The notes: a model not told the origin generated them from the letters alone. A DNA stretch of 24,657 nucleotides from Candidatus Omnitrophota bacterium (GCA_028717055.1 JAQUOO010000006.1:1-24657); one strand, 5' to 3'. Numbered from the stretch's first letter, positions 1-8,334 are shown. Numbers and translations are program-made.

Positions 1-1
1 T

Positions 2-340
2 GGAAAAGGAGAGCAGACAAGAAGTTTTTGTTTTGTCGATGACCTGGTTGAAGGTTTGTGCCGTTTGATGCTTAAGCCGGTTCATGAACCGGTCAACTTG
101 GGAAACCCCAACGAATTTACCATTATACAGTTAGCAGATGCCGTGCTTGAATTGACCAACTCCCAAAGCAAGATTATTTTTAAGCCCTTGCCGCAGGATG
201 ATCCTCGTCAGCGCCAGCCTGATATTCATAAGGCTAAGGTTTTGTTAGGATGGGAACCAAAGATTTCTCTTCAAGAAGGTCTCGCCAGGACCATTCCTTT
301 CTTTTTAAAGTCTAAATTCAAGAAGAAAGCGCTTTCTTGA
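2..340 (+). CDS. UDP-glucuronate decarboxylase-like NDP-sugar SDR, 3' end only
   Basis: This is the C-terminal part of an extended short-chain dehydrogenase/reductase acting on a nucleotide sugar. The frame is open from base 2, so the gene begins upstream of the window. The visible protein starts GKGEQTRSFCFVDDLVEGL, the typical 'G.Q.R.F.yvdDlv.Gl' segment of UDP-glucuronate decarboxylases (UXS) and related epimerases. It continues with VNLGNPNEFTI, LPQDDPRQRQPD and LGWEPKISLQEGL, which match the family's substrate-binding and C-terminal helices. The DDPRQRQPDI phrase favours UXS (UDP-glucuronate to UDP-xylose) over GalE. The NAD-binding P-loop and the YxxxK catalytic motif lie outside the window, so substrate and activity are inferred. 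The cvpA promoter overlaps the stop codon. Confidence 0.8.
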   Translation, partial: GKGEQTRSFCFVDDLVEGLCRLMLKPVHEPVNLGNPNEFTIIQLADAVLELTNSQSKIIFKPLPQDDPRQRQPDIHKAKVLLGWEPKISLQEGLARTIPFFLKSKFKKKALS

Positions 341-366
341 CAAGGTATATATTTATATGTTATACT
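337..366 (+). promoter_or_regulatory. Sigma-70 type promoter for the cvpA-NIF3-dnaG-rpoD operon
   Basis: TTGACA at 337-342 is followed after 18 bases by TATACT at 361-366 (6/6 and 5/6 matches to consensus). Transcription would begin near 373, leaving a leader of about 54 bases before cvpA. The -35 box overlaps the TGA stop of the preceding SDR gene. A cvpA ribosome binding site, AGAGAGG, lies at 411-417. No other good promoter was seen before dnaG or rpoD, so this one may drive all four genes. Confidence 0.7.
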
Positions 367-426
367 TTACCGATTTAGTTTGCCTTCGGATCTTATTAGT
401 CAAATCAATAAGAGAGGTTTAACCCT

Positions 427-1011
427 ATGCTACTGAATATCTTAAAGCAAATCAACTGGGTGGATATAGGCGTATTAGTCTTAGCGGTCAGGATTTGTCT
501 TACTGCTGCAAAAAATGGTTTTCCTATCGAGTTATTCAAGTTCATCGGCACACTCTCGGCAATTTATTTTTCCTCACATTATTATATTACTATCTCGGAT
601 CGTATCGATAGTTGGCTTGCTTTAGGCAATAGGCTTCCTTTAGGATTCCTGGATTTTATTGTTTTTGTTCTCGTAGCCCTTGGAGGTTATGGTATATTTG
701 TCTTATTGCGCAGTATATTCGGAAAACTTCTAAAGATGGAGGCAATATCCGCTTTAAACAGATGGGGGAGCCTGATTTTGGGTATTTTTAGAGCGCTACT
801 TTTATCCAGTTTGATTATTTTTGTAATGTTTATTTCGAGTGTAGATTATTTTAAGAGCAGTGCCAAAGAATCTTATTCCGGTAGGCGTTTATTTATGCTT
901 TGTCCCGCTACCTATTCATGGTTATGGAATACGATAACGTCTAAATTTGCCAAGAGCGAGAAATTCAATGATGTTATTTCTTCGACGAGTAATGAGTTTA
1001 GGAATAGCTAA
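427..1011 (+). CDS. cvpA: CvpA family inner-membrane protein
   Basis: The protein has 194 residues and the hydrophobic pattern of the CvpA family (named for colicin V production). There are about four membrane segments, near residues 12-30, 36-55, 72-96 and 112-138, with a polar C-terminal tail. The N-terminus NWVDIGVLVLAVRICLTAAKNGF matches the usual CvpA opening 'n.iD.iil.il.....G...G', and a short region around WGSLILGIFRALLL corresponds to the conserved 'G...G..rg.l' segment. CvpA proteins sit in the inner membrane and are linked to envelope homeostasis; the biochemical role is not settled. The start is supported by AGAGAGG nine bases upstream. It is the first gene of an operon with dnaG and rpoD. 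Assignment is by topology and motif, so family-level only. Confidence 0.72.
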   Translation: MLLNILKQINWVDIGVLVLAVRICLTAAKNGFPIELFKFIGTLSAIYFSSHYYITISDRIDSWLALGNRLPLGFLDFIVFVLVALGGYGIFVLLRSIFGKLLKMEAISALNRWGSLILGIFRALLLSSLIIFVMFISSVDYFKSSAKESYSGRRLFMLCPATYSWLWNTITSKFAKSEKFNDVISSTSNEFRNS

Positions 1012-1074
1012 ACCATTTTTTTCTCCTTTTTCAACTAAGACGAATTAAGGTTTACATAAGAAAGGAAGGCATGG

Positions 1075-1944
1075 GTGAAGCTATCTCGTTTTTATGAATT
1101 AGTCGTAAAATTCGGCGCAAGCCGCGACCCCAGAACCAATAAATCTGCAATAGAGTCATATCCGGATTCAACCCTGCTTTATGGCGATCCCGACACGAAG
1201 ATAAGAAAGATTCTTATCGGCGTCGATATGGAGGTTGGGGAGTTGCTTTTAGCTGACAGGATCCGCCAGAGAGAGGGTCTGGATTTGGTAATTTCACATC
1301 ATCCTGAAGGAAAGGCTTATGCGCTTTTGCATGAAGTTATGCGTTTGCAGGTTGATTTGCTGGAACAGGCGGGTGTCTGTAAAACCGTTGCTCAAAAGTT
1401 CTTGAACGAAAGGATGACCGAAGTAGAAAGAAGGATCCTCCCGCAGAATCATACGCGTTCAGTCGATGTTGCCCGTCTTCTGGACATTCCCTATATGTGT
1501 ATGCATACACCTGCGGATAATCATGTGTATCGTTTTCTTGAAAAACTTATGCGGGTAAAAAAGCCTAAAACCGTAAGAGATATAGTAAAAATTTTACTCG
1601 AGATTCCTGAGTATGGCCAGGCAGAAATGAATATGTGCGGTCCGCGAATAATTTTGGGCTCTCCAAATAGGCCGGCAGGCAGGATTTTCTTTGAAATGAC
1701 CGGAGGAACCGAGGGGCCTAAGGAAGTTTTTGAGAAGCTTTATAGCGCTGGTGTAAGGACGCTTGTTTCCATGCATCTAAGTGACGAGCATTTTAAGAAG
1801 GCTAGAGAAGCTAACCTGAGCGTTGTTATCGCAGGACACATTTCAAGTGATGTTTTGGGTTTGAATCTTTTGTTAGACAGGATTGAAAAGGAAGAAGAAT
1901 TAGAAATCATAGGCTGTTCGGGGTTTAAAAGAGTCAGAAGATAA
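1075..1944 (+). CDS. NIF3-family dinuclear metal-binding protein
   Basis: A NIF3/YbgI-like protein of 289 residues. Metal-site motifs are visible: ISHHPEG at 73-79 (the paired histidines), HTPAD at 144-148 (family 'HTnlD'), and AGHISSDVLG at 253-262 in the place of the usual C-terminal His/acid pair. Members are dinuclear metal proteins, some annotated as GTP cyclohydrolase type 2, but a physiological reaction is generally not established. Translation should begin at GTG 1075, five bases after GGAAGG (1064-1069). The ATG at 1071 is out of frame and stops after eight codons. The C-terminal acid is Asp (259), a modest variation on the family's usual Glu. The gene lies between cvpA and dnaG with a one-base gap to dnaG, so it is co-transcribed with the replication and transcription genes. 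Confidence 0.82.
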   Translation: MKLSRFYELVVKFGASRDPRTNKSAIESYPDSTLLYGDPDTKIRKILIGVDMEVGELLLADRIRQREGLDLVISHHPEGKAYALLHEVMRLQVDLLEQAGVCKTVAQKFLNERMTEVERRILPQNHTRSVDVARLLDIPYMCMHTPADNHVYRFLEKLMRVKKPKTVRDIVKILLEIPEYGQAEMNMCGPRIILGSPNRPAGRIFFEMTGGTEGPKEVFEKLYSAGVRTLVSMHLSDEHFKKAREANLSVVIAGHISSDVLGLNLLLDRIEKEEELEIIGCSGFKRVRR

Positions 1945-1945
1945 T

Positions 1946-3721
1946 ATGCAAAAAAAGATTCCCGACGATATACTGGATGATATCTTGAACCGGGTTGATA
2001 TAGTCGAAGTCATTTCCGGTTGCCTGCCGCTTAAGCGTTCCGGCCGTAATTTTAAGGCGTGCTGTCCATTCCACCACGAAAAGACCCCTTCTTTTATGGT
2101 TTCTCCCGACCGTCAGATATATCATTGTTTTGGCTGCGGAGAATCGGGAAATGCTTTTAAGTTCCTTATGCGTTACGAGCGTATGGATTTTCCGGAAGCG
2201 GTAAAATTTCTGGCTAGAAAAGCAGGAGTTATTCTTCCGGAGGCAGAAACTAATGAGTATAAGCCTTCAGGATTATCGACCCAGCTGCATAAAGTGAATG
2301 AATTAGCTGCAGATTTTTACGCCGGCATCCTGAATTCTAGCGAAGGATCTAAGGGGAGAGATTATTTAATCAAACGCGGGATAAAACAGGCTACGGCCGT
2401 GGAGTTAAAAATCGGTTTTGCTCCGAATAAGTGGGATGGCTTGATTAATTATCTGAGATCCAAGTCAGTAAGTCTGGATTCAATGGAAAAGGCCGGGCTT
2501 GTTATAAGCAAAGAAGGCGGCGGATATTATGATAGGTTTAGGAATCGGATAGTATTCTCTATTTTTGACGCGAAAGGGCGGATTTTGGGATTTGGAGGCA
2601 GGGTTTTGGATGAAAGCCTGCCAAAGTATCTCAACTCACCCGAAACAGCCATATATTCTAAGGGTAAAAATCTGTATGGGTTTAATCTGGCCAAAGAGCA
2701 TATAAGAGAAAATGATTTTGTGGTGATAGTGGAGGGCTATCTTGATTTTCTGGTTCCTTATCAAGAGGGGCTAAAGAGCATTGTGGCTTCATTGGGAACA
2801 GCTTTAACCATTGAACAGGCTAGGTTATTAAGGAGATACACTCATAATGTGATTATGATTTATGATTCGGATACCGCTGGTGAGTTAGCCACCTTGCGCA
2901 GTCTCGATATATTTATCGAAGAGGAAATGAATGCAAGAATAGTTTCGCTGCCAAAGGGATTGGACCCGGATTTATTTGTGCGTAAACACGGCGTAGACGC
3001 TTTGAAAGAAAAGATCTCCTCCGCGCAAAACGTGTTAGATTACAAGCTTGGGGTGCTGAAAAGCCGCTACAATATAAAAGAGATAGAAGGTTTAACCAAG
3101 GTTTCGAATTTAATGCTTGAAACCATAGTTAAGTTTAAAAATGCGATAACGAAGTCAGAGTATATCAGGAAACTAGCTCAGGAACTGAATATTAAGGAAG
3201 AGGCTTTGCTGGAAGAGGCTAAGAAATTAAAGTCGGGCAGAAATTTACCCGGGCACCGGGAAACAGCGGCCAGGAAAATCTATAGCGTTAGTCCAACGGA
3301 AAAATTGCTTATGTCGTTGATGCTTGAAGAAAATGGGCTTATTAACCGGATAAAAACTTATTTAGATCCTGCGGACTTTCAGGATGAGCGTATATCCAGG
3401 ATAGTTTCAATTATGTTCGATTTGGCAGAGCAGGGAAAAAAAGTAGAGCCTCAAATCTTAATGAATCATTTAGGAGATGATATATCGGAATTGGTTTGTG
3501 AGTCTGTATTTTTACCCCAGGTTTCTTCGGAAGGCCATAAAGAAAGAGTGCTTGAAGATTGTATCCAGCGTATGAAAAGCGAAAGGCTGAGATTAGAAAA
3601 ACATAGGTTGCATGAACAGATAAAGCTTGCTCAGAACTCAGGTGACAGCGAACTTCTTGCTCGTCTGACGGAAGAGTTTCATTGTTTGATTAAAAAAAAG
3701 GAAAGCGGGCAAAAAATATGA
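1946..3721 (+). CDS. dnaG: DNA primase DnaG
   Basis: Primase of 591 residues, a normal length, making RNA primers for replication with DnaB helicase. The CHC2 zinc-binding domain is at the N-terminus, with ligands C40, H43, C61 and C64 in CCPFHHEKTPSF and YHCFGCGESG. The DnaG core follows, with RIVFSIFD..GRILGFGGR (201-219). The TOPRIM domain at about 255-345 has the catalytic acids E263 (IVEGYLD) and D307/D309 (IYDSDTAG). LPKGLDPD at 335-342 is also typical. The C-terminal 150 residues are the less conserved helicase-interaction region. The start is two bases after the NIF3 stop, and the stop overlaps the rpoD start by four bases (ATGA), indicating translational coupling. The dnaG-rpoD order is the classical macromolecular-synthesis arrangement. 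Confidence 0.97.
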   Translation: MQKKIPDDILDDILNRVDIVEVISGCLPLKRSGRNFKACCPFHHEKTPSFMVSPDRQIYHCFGCGESGNAFKFLMRYERMDFPEAVKFLARKAGVILPEAETNEYKPSGLSTQLHKVNELAADFYAGILNSSEGSKGRDYLIKRGIKQATAVELKIGFAPNKWDGLINYLRSKSVSLDSMEKAGLVISKEGGGYYDRFRNRIVFSIFDAKGRILGFGGRVLDESLPKYLNSPETAIYSKGKNLYGFNLAKEHIRENDFVVIVEGYLDFLVPYQEGLKSIVASLGTALTIEQARLLRRYTHNVIMIYDSDTAGELATLRSLDIFIEEEMNARIVSLPKGLDPDLFVRKHGVDALKEKISSAQNVLDYKLGVLKSRYNIKEIEGLTKVSNLMLETIVKFKNAITKSEYIRKLAQELNIKEEALLEEAKKLKSGRNLPGHRETAARKIYSVSPTEKLLMSLMLEENGLINRIKTYLDPADFQDERISRIVSIMFDLAEQGKKVEPQILMNHLGDDISELVCESVFLPQVSSEGHKERVLEDCIQRMKSERLRLEKHRLHEQIKLAQNSGDSELLARLTEEFHCLIKKKESGQKI

Positions 3722-5247
3722 AAAAGAAAGTCTATCCGGTTAAAGATTTGGAAAAGATAATAGCTTTAGGCAAGCAAAAGGGTTTTCTTACTTATGACGA
3801 AGTAAATGACCTTCTTCCGGAAGACCTTTCTTCCTCAGATGATATGGATCATCTGTTTGAATTGCTTGGAAATGAGGATATACAGATAGTTGAGCATGAA
3901 GAGGATATAGCTGTCGATAAGGACGGACCTGCTTCTAAGGAAGAAATTTTAAATGAACAGCTCAAGCCTGAAGAAAGGCTTCTTCCTTTGGATGATCCGG
4001 TAAAAATGTATCTTAAGCAAATGGGTTCTATTTCTCTGTTATCCAGGGAGGATGAGATTGAATTAGCCAAGAAAATTGAAGACGCCGAGGATAAATTCAA
4101 ACGCGCTTCTTTAGGCACCAGATTTGTGCGGAATGAAACAATTTTGGTGGCCAATGAGATTGTTGAAAATAAGCTTAATGCGGAAGAAGTGGTGAAGGAA
4201 GATTTTAAGATTAAGAAGATAAATATTTCTTCCAAGGTAAAAAGAATCCTTAGAAAGCTTAAAGTTACCCGGAGCGAGAGTGTTGCGATCGAGCTTATTC
4301 TGGAACTTAATTTTGTGACTTCGGTGGTAGAGGCCGCAGTGCGAAAACTCGGTTACCTTTTGAGGGAATTTGAGCATTCCAGCCGTAATTCTGCCGGTGA
4401 TCGAAAAAGAAGGAAAGCGATATTAAAGGAATTAAGCGAATCGATTAATAAGATCAAGGAGCAGATGAAGTTTATCAGATCTACAAATCTAAAATTCAAT
4501 CGTTGCAAGAAGAAACTGGTTGAAGCAAATTTGAGGCTTGTAGTAAGTATAGCTAAGAAATACACCAATAGGGGTTTATCGTTTCTGGATTTGATTCAAG
4601 AGGGGAATATCGGCCTTATGCGTGCCGTGGAGAAATTTGAATATAAGCGCGGGTATAAATTCTCCACTTATGCTACTTGGTGGATAAGGCAGGCGATTAC
4701 CCGTTCCATAGCCGATCAGGCACGCACCATAAGAATACCTGTGCATATGACTGAAACGATCAATAAGATTATTCGCTATTCGCGTGTTTTTGTCCAGGAG
4801 AATGGGCGGGAGCCTTTACCTGAAGAAATTGCACATAAAATGCGCCTGCCGCAAGAGAAGGTCAAAACGATATTGAAGATAGCTCAGGAACCCATATCTT
4901 TGCAGATGCCTATCGGTGATGAAGGAGATACTCATTTTGGAGATTTCATACAAGATAAAAAGGCAGTCTCTCCGGCAAACGAAACCGTCCGTTCAATGTT
5001 AAAAGACGAGATGAATTCCGCTTTAAGCACCTTAACCGAAAGGGAAAAGAAAATTCTAGTTTTGCGCTTTGGCATTCAAGACGGTTCCAGCCGGACATTG
5101 GAAGAAGTCGGCAATGTTTTTCGGGTTACCCGTGAAAGAGTGCGGCAGATTGAAGCCAAGGCCCTGAAGAAGCTGAGGCATCCTACGCGTTCAAGGAGGT
5201 TGAGAACTTTTCTGGATATGACTCTTGCGCATCAAAGAGAGTATTAA
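3718..5247 (+). CDS. rpoD: Primary sigma factor RpoD (sigma-70)
   Basis: Housekeeping sigma factor of 509 residues, a group 1 member. An acidic region 1.1 spans about 1-75. Region 1.2 is DDPVKMYLKQMGSISLLSREDE (92-113). A charged non-conserved insert runs about 125-260. Region 2 begins EANLRLVVSIAKKY (269-282), includes the -10 recognition helix YATWWIRQAITRSIADQ (318-334), and runs into IRIPVHM. Region 3 follows. Region 4.2 is the -35 recognition helix-turn-helix, TLEEVGNVFRVTRERVRQIE (460-479). The well-conserved 2.4 and 4.2 regions fit the consensus TTGACA/TATAAT promoters found elsewhere in this window. The gene overlaps dnaG by four bases and is followed by a hairpin that could end the operon. 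Confidence 0.97.
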   Translation: MKKKVYPVKDLEKIIALGKQKGFLTYDEVNDLLPEDLSSSDDMDHLFELLGNEDIQIVEHEEDIAVDKDGPASKEEILNEQLKPEERLLPLDDPVKMYLKQMGSISLLSREDEIELAKKIEDAEDKFKRASLGTRFVRNETILVANEIVENKLNAEEVVKEDFKIKKINISSKVKRILRKLKVTRSESVAIELILELNFVTSVVEAAVRKLGYLLREFEHSSRNSAGDRKRRKAILKELSESINKIKEQMKFIRSTNLKFNRCKKKLVEANLRLVVSIAKKYTNRGLSFLDLIQEGNIGLMRAVEKFEYKRGYKFSTYATWWIRQAITRSIADQARTIRIPVHMTETINKIIRYSRVFVQENGREPLPEEIAHKMRLPQEKVKTILKIAQEPISLQMPIGDEGDTHFGDFIQDKKAVSPANETVRSMLKDEMNSALSTLTEREKKILVLRFGIQDGSSRTLEEVGNVFRVTRERVRQIEAKALKKLRHPTRSRRLRTFLDMTLAHQREY

Positions 5248-5288
5248 CTAGTCGAGGGAGTTATGTTTATCGTTGTGCATTTTAGGAG

Positions 5289-5338
5289 AAGGCAGTTCTC
5301 TTTAGGAGCAACCAAAAGGGAACTGCCTTTGACTTTTT
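5289..5338 (+). terminator. Hairpin, probable intrinsic terminator of the cvpA-rpoD operon
   Basis: Bases 5289-5303 (AAGGCAGTTCTCTTT) pair with 5315-5329 (AAAGGGAACTGCCTT) in a 15-pair stem with one U-G wobble and an 11-base loop. After the stem the U-tract is interrupted: TTT, then GAC, then TTTTT at 5334-5338. The stem is long and mixed in sequence. The ATG of the next gene follows at 5339, so termination may be partial. Confidence 0.65.
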
Positions 5339-7936
5339 ATGGAAAATAAGGCAAATTTTGACGAAAAGGCCGAAAAGCTCAACGACGAAATAAAATTTCT
5401 GCAGGTGCGTATTACAGAGCTGGAAAAAGCAGAAAGCCGCCGTCAGGAATTGGAAGATACATTGAAAGAAGATGAGCGAAAAATGCGCGCTATCTTCGAT
5501 CAGACATTTCAGTTTATCGGCTTAATGACTGTTGATGGTATATTGATAGACGCGAATAGAACGGCTTTGGAATTCAGCGGCATTGATTCCGCAAGCGTTC
5601 TGAATAAGCCTTTTTGGGAGACTTCCTGGTGGCAGCATTCTCCAGAGTTACAAGAAAAGCTTCGTCAATCCGTAAAGAAAGCGGCTGAAGGCGAGCTTGT
5701 GCGGTTTGAGGCAATTCATTTAGACAAGGATAGGAAGACTCATTATATCGATTTTTCTTTAAAGCCAGTAAGGGACGAAAACGGTAAAGTTATTTTCTTG
5801 GTTCCCGAAGGCCGGGATATAACGGAGTTGAAAAAAGCTTCGGATGCGCTTTTGGAATCCGAGAAGAGATACTCTGTCTTATTGAATGATCTCCCGGTAG
5901 GCGTTTGTCGCGCCACGTTTGGCCCGCAAGAACATTTCCTGGAAGCTAATCCTGCGATGTTAAAAATACTGGAAGTTGAGTCCAAGGAGGAATTTCTTAA
6001 ACATAAAGTAAGCGATTTTTACCAGGATTCTGAAAAAGAACAAAGATTAAATGAAAAATTGATAAATCAAGGTTCTGTGCAAAATGAAGAGTTGCAGCTT
6101 GTAACATCAAAGGGTAATAAAATTTGGGCGCTTCTTAATGCGGTAGTCAGGAAAGATGAACAGGGAAATCTTCTTTATTTTGACGGAGTCCTGGAAGACA
6201 TTACGGAACGTAAAAAATATGAGGAAAGGTTACGCGAAGCGCGAGCGGAATTGGGAATCAGGGTTAAGGTGCGGACCGCCGAGCTTACCCGGGCTAATGA
6301 AGAGTTGAGAAAAGAAATTAGCGAGCGAAAAAAACTCATTGAGGCATTTAATAAAAATAAGACTTTTCTCTCCAACGTTTTTAGCAGTATTCAGGACGGA
6401 ATAAGCGTAATCGATAAGGAAATGAATATCGTTATGGCGAATCCGGTTATGGAAAAATGGCATCCTTCCGAGGTTCCTTTAATAGGGAGGAAGTGTTATG
6501 AAGCATACCAGTATAGCGGCGGGCCTTGTGAAAATTGTCCTGTTCGCGCAAGTTTAAAGACGCAGCAGCTGGCCGTCGAAATTATTCCTAAGAAAAATCC
6601 TGATGGACAAGCTGTCGGATGGCTAGAATTATACAGTTTTCCCATGTTCGATCAGGAGAATAAAGAATTGATAGGAGCAATTGAGTATGTGCGGGATATT
6701 TCCGATAAAAAAATGACTGAAGAGCGGGTACGCGTGTTGAACAACGAGCTTATTAAGTCAAACAAACGGCTTAAAAGGCTTGTGCTTACCGATTCGCATA
6801 CAGGACTGTATAATCACCGTTACCTGGAAGAAGTTATTGAGGCGGAATTCCATCGGGCAAGGCGTTATGCCCATTCTTTATCGGTAATAATGATAGATAT
6901 CGATTATTTTAAATCCATAAATGATGTGTATGGGCATCAATTCGGCGATTTGGTCCTTAAACAATTTGCGCGGCGGCTAAAGATGCTTATGCGAAAATAC
7001 GATATCATCATACGTTCAGGCGGCGAAGAATTTATTATCATTTCTCCCGATATTGATGTAACTCAATCTTTAGCCTTGGGGCAAAGGATTTTGGCTTCAA
7101 TTAGCCAGTATAGTTTCGGAAACAAGAGTCATACGGTTAAACTTAAGTTGAGTTTGGCCGCGGTTTCCTACCCGGAAGATAGGGTAACAAAAGGAATGTG
7201 GCTGGTTAATTTAGCGGATCAGATACTTAATAAAGTCAAGGAATCAGGAGGCAATCGTATTTTTTCTTCTTTAGACGCAAGAGCGGATAAATATTCCGCC
7301 TCCCAGAAGAACAGTAAACCTTTCAATATTAAGCTCTTGCAAAGTAAAATAGACAAACTTACTAAGAGAGCGAACCAGAGTTTTGTAGAAGCAATTCTCG
7401 CTTTTGCGAAAGCAATAGAATTGAAAGATCACTATACCGGAGAGCACGTGGAGGAGACGGTGCGTTATGTTACCGAAATTTGCAGGGTTCTACAGCTGCC
7501 GAAAGAGGAAGTGGAGTTGATTAAACAAGGCGCGGCTCTGCATGATTTAGGCAAGATCGGTATAAGTGAAAAGATATTGCTTAAGAAGTCTAAACTTACC
7601 AGGCTTGAGTTTGAAGAAATCAAAAAGCATCCTCAAATCGGAGCTGATATTCTTAGGCCTATTCAATCATTGCGCAGCATTATCCCGCTTGTTTTTTATC
7701 ATCATGAACAATGGGATGGTTCAGGGTACCCCAGCGGTATTAAAAAAGAAGAAATCCCTATCGGAGCCCGAATTATTGCTATAGCTGATGTTTACCAGGC
7801 CCTTACCAGCGATCGTCCGTATAGAAAAGCATATTCCAAAGAAAAGGCGATTAAGATACTGAAAGCCGGTATAGGGACCCAATTTGATCCGCGGATTGCT
7901 ACTGTATTCCTGAAAATTCTTCAGCAAGAAAAATAG
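5339..7936 (+). CDS. PAS-PAS-PAS-GGDEF-HD-GYP cyclic-di-GMP turnover protein
   Basis: The protein has 865 residues, no signal peptide and no membrane segment, so it is probably cytoplasmic. A coiled coil (1-48) leads into PAS domains at about 48-165, 172-292 and 340-458, joined by helical linkers. The third PAS carries C386, C397 and C400 (GPCENCPV). The GGDEF domain (480-642) has DIDYFKSINDVYGHQFGD, the active-site loop SGGEEF (560-565) and an inhibitory I-site RKYD (552-555) five residues before it, so it should make cyclic di-GMP. The HD-GYP domain (680-865) has HDLGKIG (735-741), HHEQWDGSGYP (788-798) and DVYQALTSDRPYR, all intact, so it should degrade cyclic di-GMP. The balance between the two is unknown. 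No Shine-Dalgarno is seen before the ATG, and an in-frame TGA at 5330 rules out a longer protein. Confidence 0.9.
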   Translation: MENKANFDEKAEKLNDEIKFLQVRITELEKAESRRQELEDTLKEDERKMRAIFDQTFQFIGLMTVDGILIDANRTALEFSGIDSASVLNKPFWETSWWQHSPELQEKLRQSVKKAAEGELVRFEAIHLDKDRKTHYIDFSLKPVRDENGKVIFLVPEGRDITELKKASDALLESEKRYSVLLNDLPVGVCRATFGPQEHFLEANPAMLKILEVESKEEFLKHKVSDFYQDSEKEQRLNEKLINQGSVQNEELQLVTSKGNKIWALLNAVVRKDEQGNLLYFDGVLEDITERKKYEERLREARAELGIRVKVRTAELTRANEELRKEISERKKLIEAFNKNKTFLSNVFSSIQDGISVIDKEMNIVMANPVMEKWHPSEVPLIGRKCYEAYQYSGGPCENCPVRASLKTQQLAVEIIPKKNPDGQAVGWLELYSFPMFDQENKELIGAIEYVRDISDKKMTEERVRVLNNELIKSNKRLKRLVLTDSHTGLYNHRYLEEVIEAEFHRARRYAHSLSVIMIDIDYFKSINDVYGHQFGDLVLKQFARRLKMLMRKYDIIIRSGGEEFIIISPDIDVTQSLALGQRILASISQYSFGNKSHTVKLKLSLAAVSYPEDRVTKGMWLVNLADQILNKVKESGGNRIFSSLDARADKYSASQKNSKPFNIKLLQSKIDKLTKRANQSFVEAILAFAKAIELKDHYTGEHVEETVRYVTEICRVLQLPKEEVELIKQGAALHDLGKIGISEKILLKKSKLTRLEFEEIKKHPQIGADILRPIQSLRSIIPLVFYHHEQWDGSGYPSGIKKEEIPIGARIIAIADVYQALTSDRPYRKAYSKEKAIKILKAGIGTQFDPRIATVFLKILQQEK

Positions 7937-7965
7937 TTGCTAAAACTCCCATATAATAGTAAAAT
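7937..7965 (+). promoter_or_regulatory. Possible promoter for the tRNA pair
   Basis: TTGCTA (7937-7942) and TAAAAT (7960-7965) are separated by 17 bases, and the predicted start near 7972 is about ten bases before the first tRNA. A perfect TATAAT also occurs at 7952-7957 but has no good -35 box at the right distance. The region directly follows the stop of the GGDEF/HD-GYP gene. Confidence 0.45.
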
Positions 7966-7982
7966 ATTATGTTAAATTATTA

Positions 7983-8054
7983 GGGCCTATAGCTCAGCGG
8001 TAGAGCAGGAGACTCATAATCTCTTGGTCCGGGGTTCGAATCCCTGTGGGCCCA
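7983..8054 (+). tRNA. tRNA with anticodon CAU (tRNA-Ile2 or elongator tRNA-Met)
   Basis: A complete cloverleaf of 72 bases. The acceptor GGGCCTA pairs with TGGGCCC, with one G-U. The D-arm is GCTC/GAGC, the anticodon stem GGAGA/TCTCT with loop CTCATAA, and the T-arm CGGGG/CCCTG with loop TTCGAAT. The discriminator is A and CCA is not encoded. The anticodon is CAU. A paired G1-C72 argues against an initiator tRNA. The GGGCC acceptor and the AATCTCTTGGTC stretch resemble tRNA-Ile2 genes, whose C34 becomes lysidine, but elongator Met is possible. Confidence 0.93.
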
Positions 8055-8205
8055 TTATTTTTACGAAACAAAAATAACTCCGAGGATGCCTGGAATAGCT
8101 AATTTAGGTTTGACGAGAAGGCAAACGTTTCTCCCCTTTTTACCTGAATTGTAAAATGAAGGTATGGTCCGGAGACAAATTTTCTCGTTGAGCTTGAAAA
8201 TTTGA

Positions 8206-8279
8206 GGGCATTTAGCTCAGTTGGTTAGAGCGCTACATTCACATTGTAGAAGTCAGAGGTTCAAGTCCTCTAATGCCCA
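8206..8279 (+). tRNA. tRNA-Val (anticodon CAC)
   Basis: A complete cloverleaf of 74 bases. The acceptor GGGCATT pairs perfectly with AATGCCC. The anticodon stem CTACA/TGTAG carries loop TTCACAT, giving anticodon CAC. The T-arm is AGAGG/CCTCT with loop TTCAAGT. The discriminator is A and CCA is not encoded. It lies 151 bases after the CAU tRNA. I saw no gene or convincing separate promoter between them, so they may share one transcript. Confidence 0.96.
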
Positions 8280-8334
8280 TTAGGTTTTAGTATTACTTGC
8301 GCCTATATATAAAATCGATGGAAGGAGAAGAAAA

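Noticed and set aside
1671..1684. GGCCGGCAGGCAGG inside the NIF3 gene as a third copy of the palindromic repeat
   Set aside because: It is not palindromic over more than a few bases and encodes a segment (RPAGRIFFEMTGG) that fits the protein family, so it is likely chance similarity.
7952..7957. Perfect TATAAT as the tRNA promoter -10 box
   Set aside because: The only -35-like box (TTGCTA, 7937) is nine bases away, too close; TAAAAT at 7960 has the right spacing.
8055..8205. A possible small RNA or gene between the two tRNAs
   Set aside because: There are short complementary pieces around GAGAAGG and TTTCTCC, but no conserved motif, good promoter or terminator could be supported.
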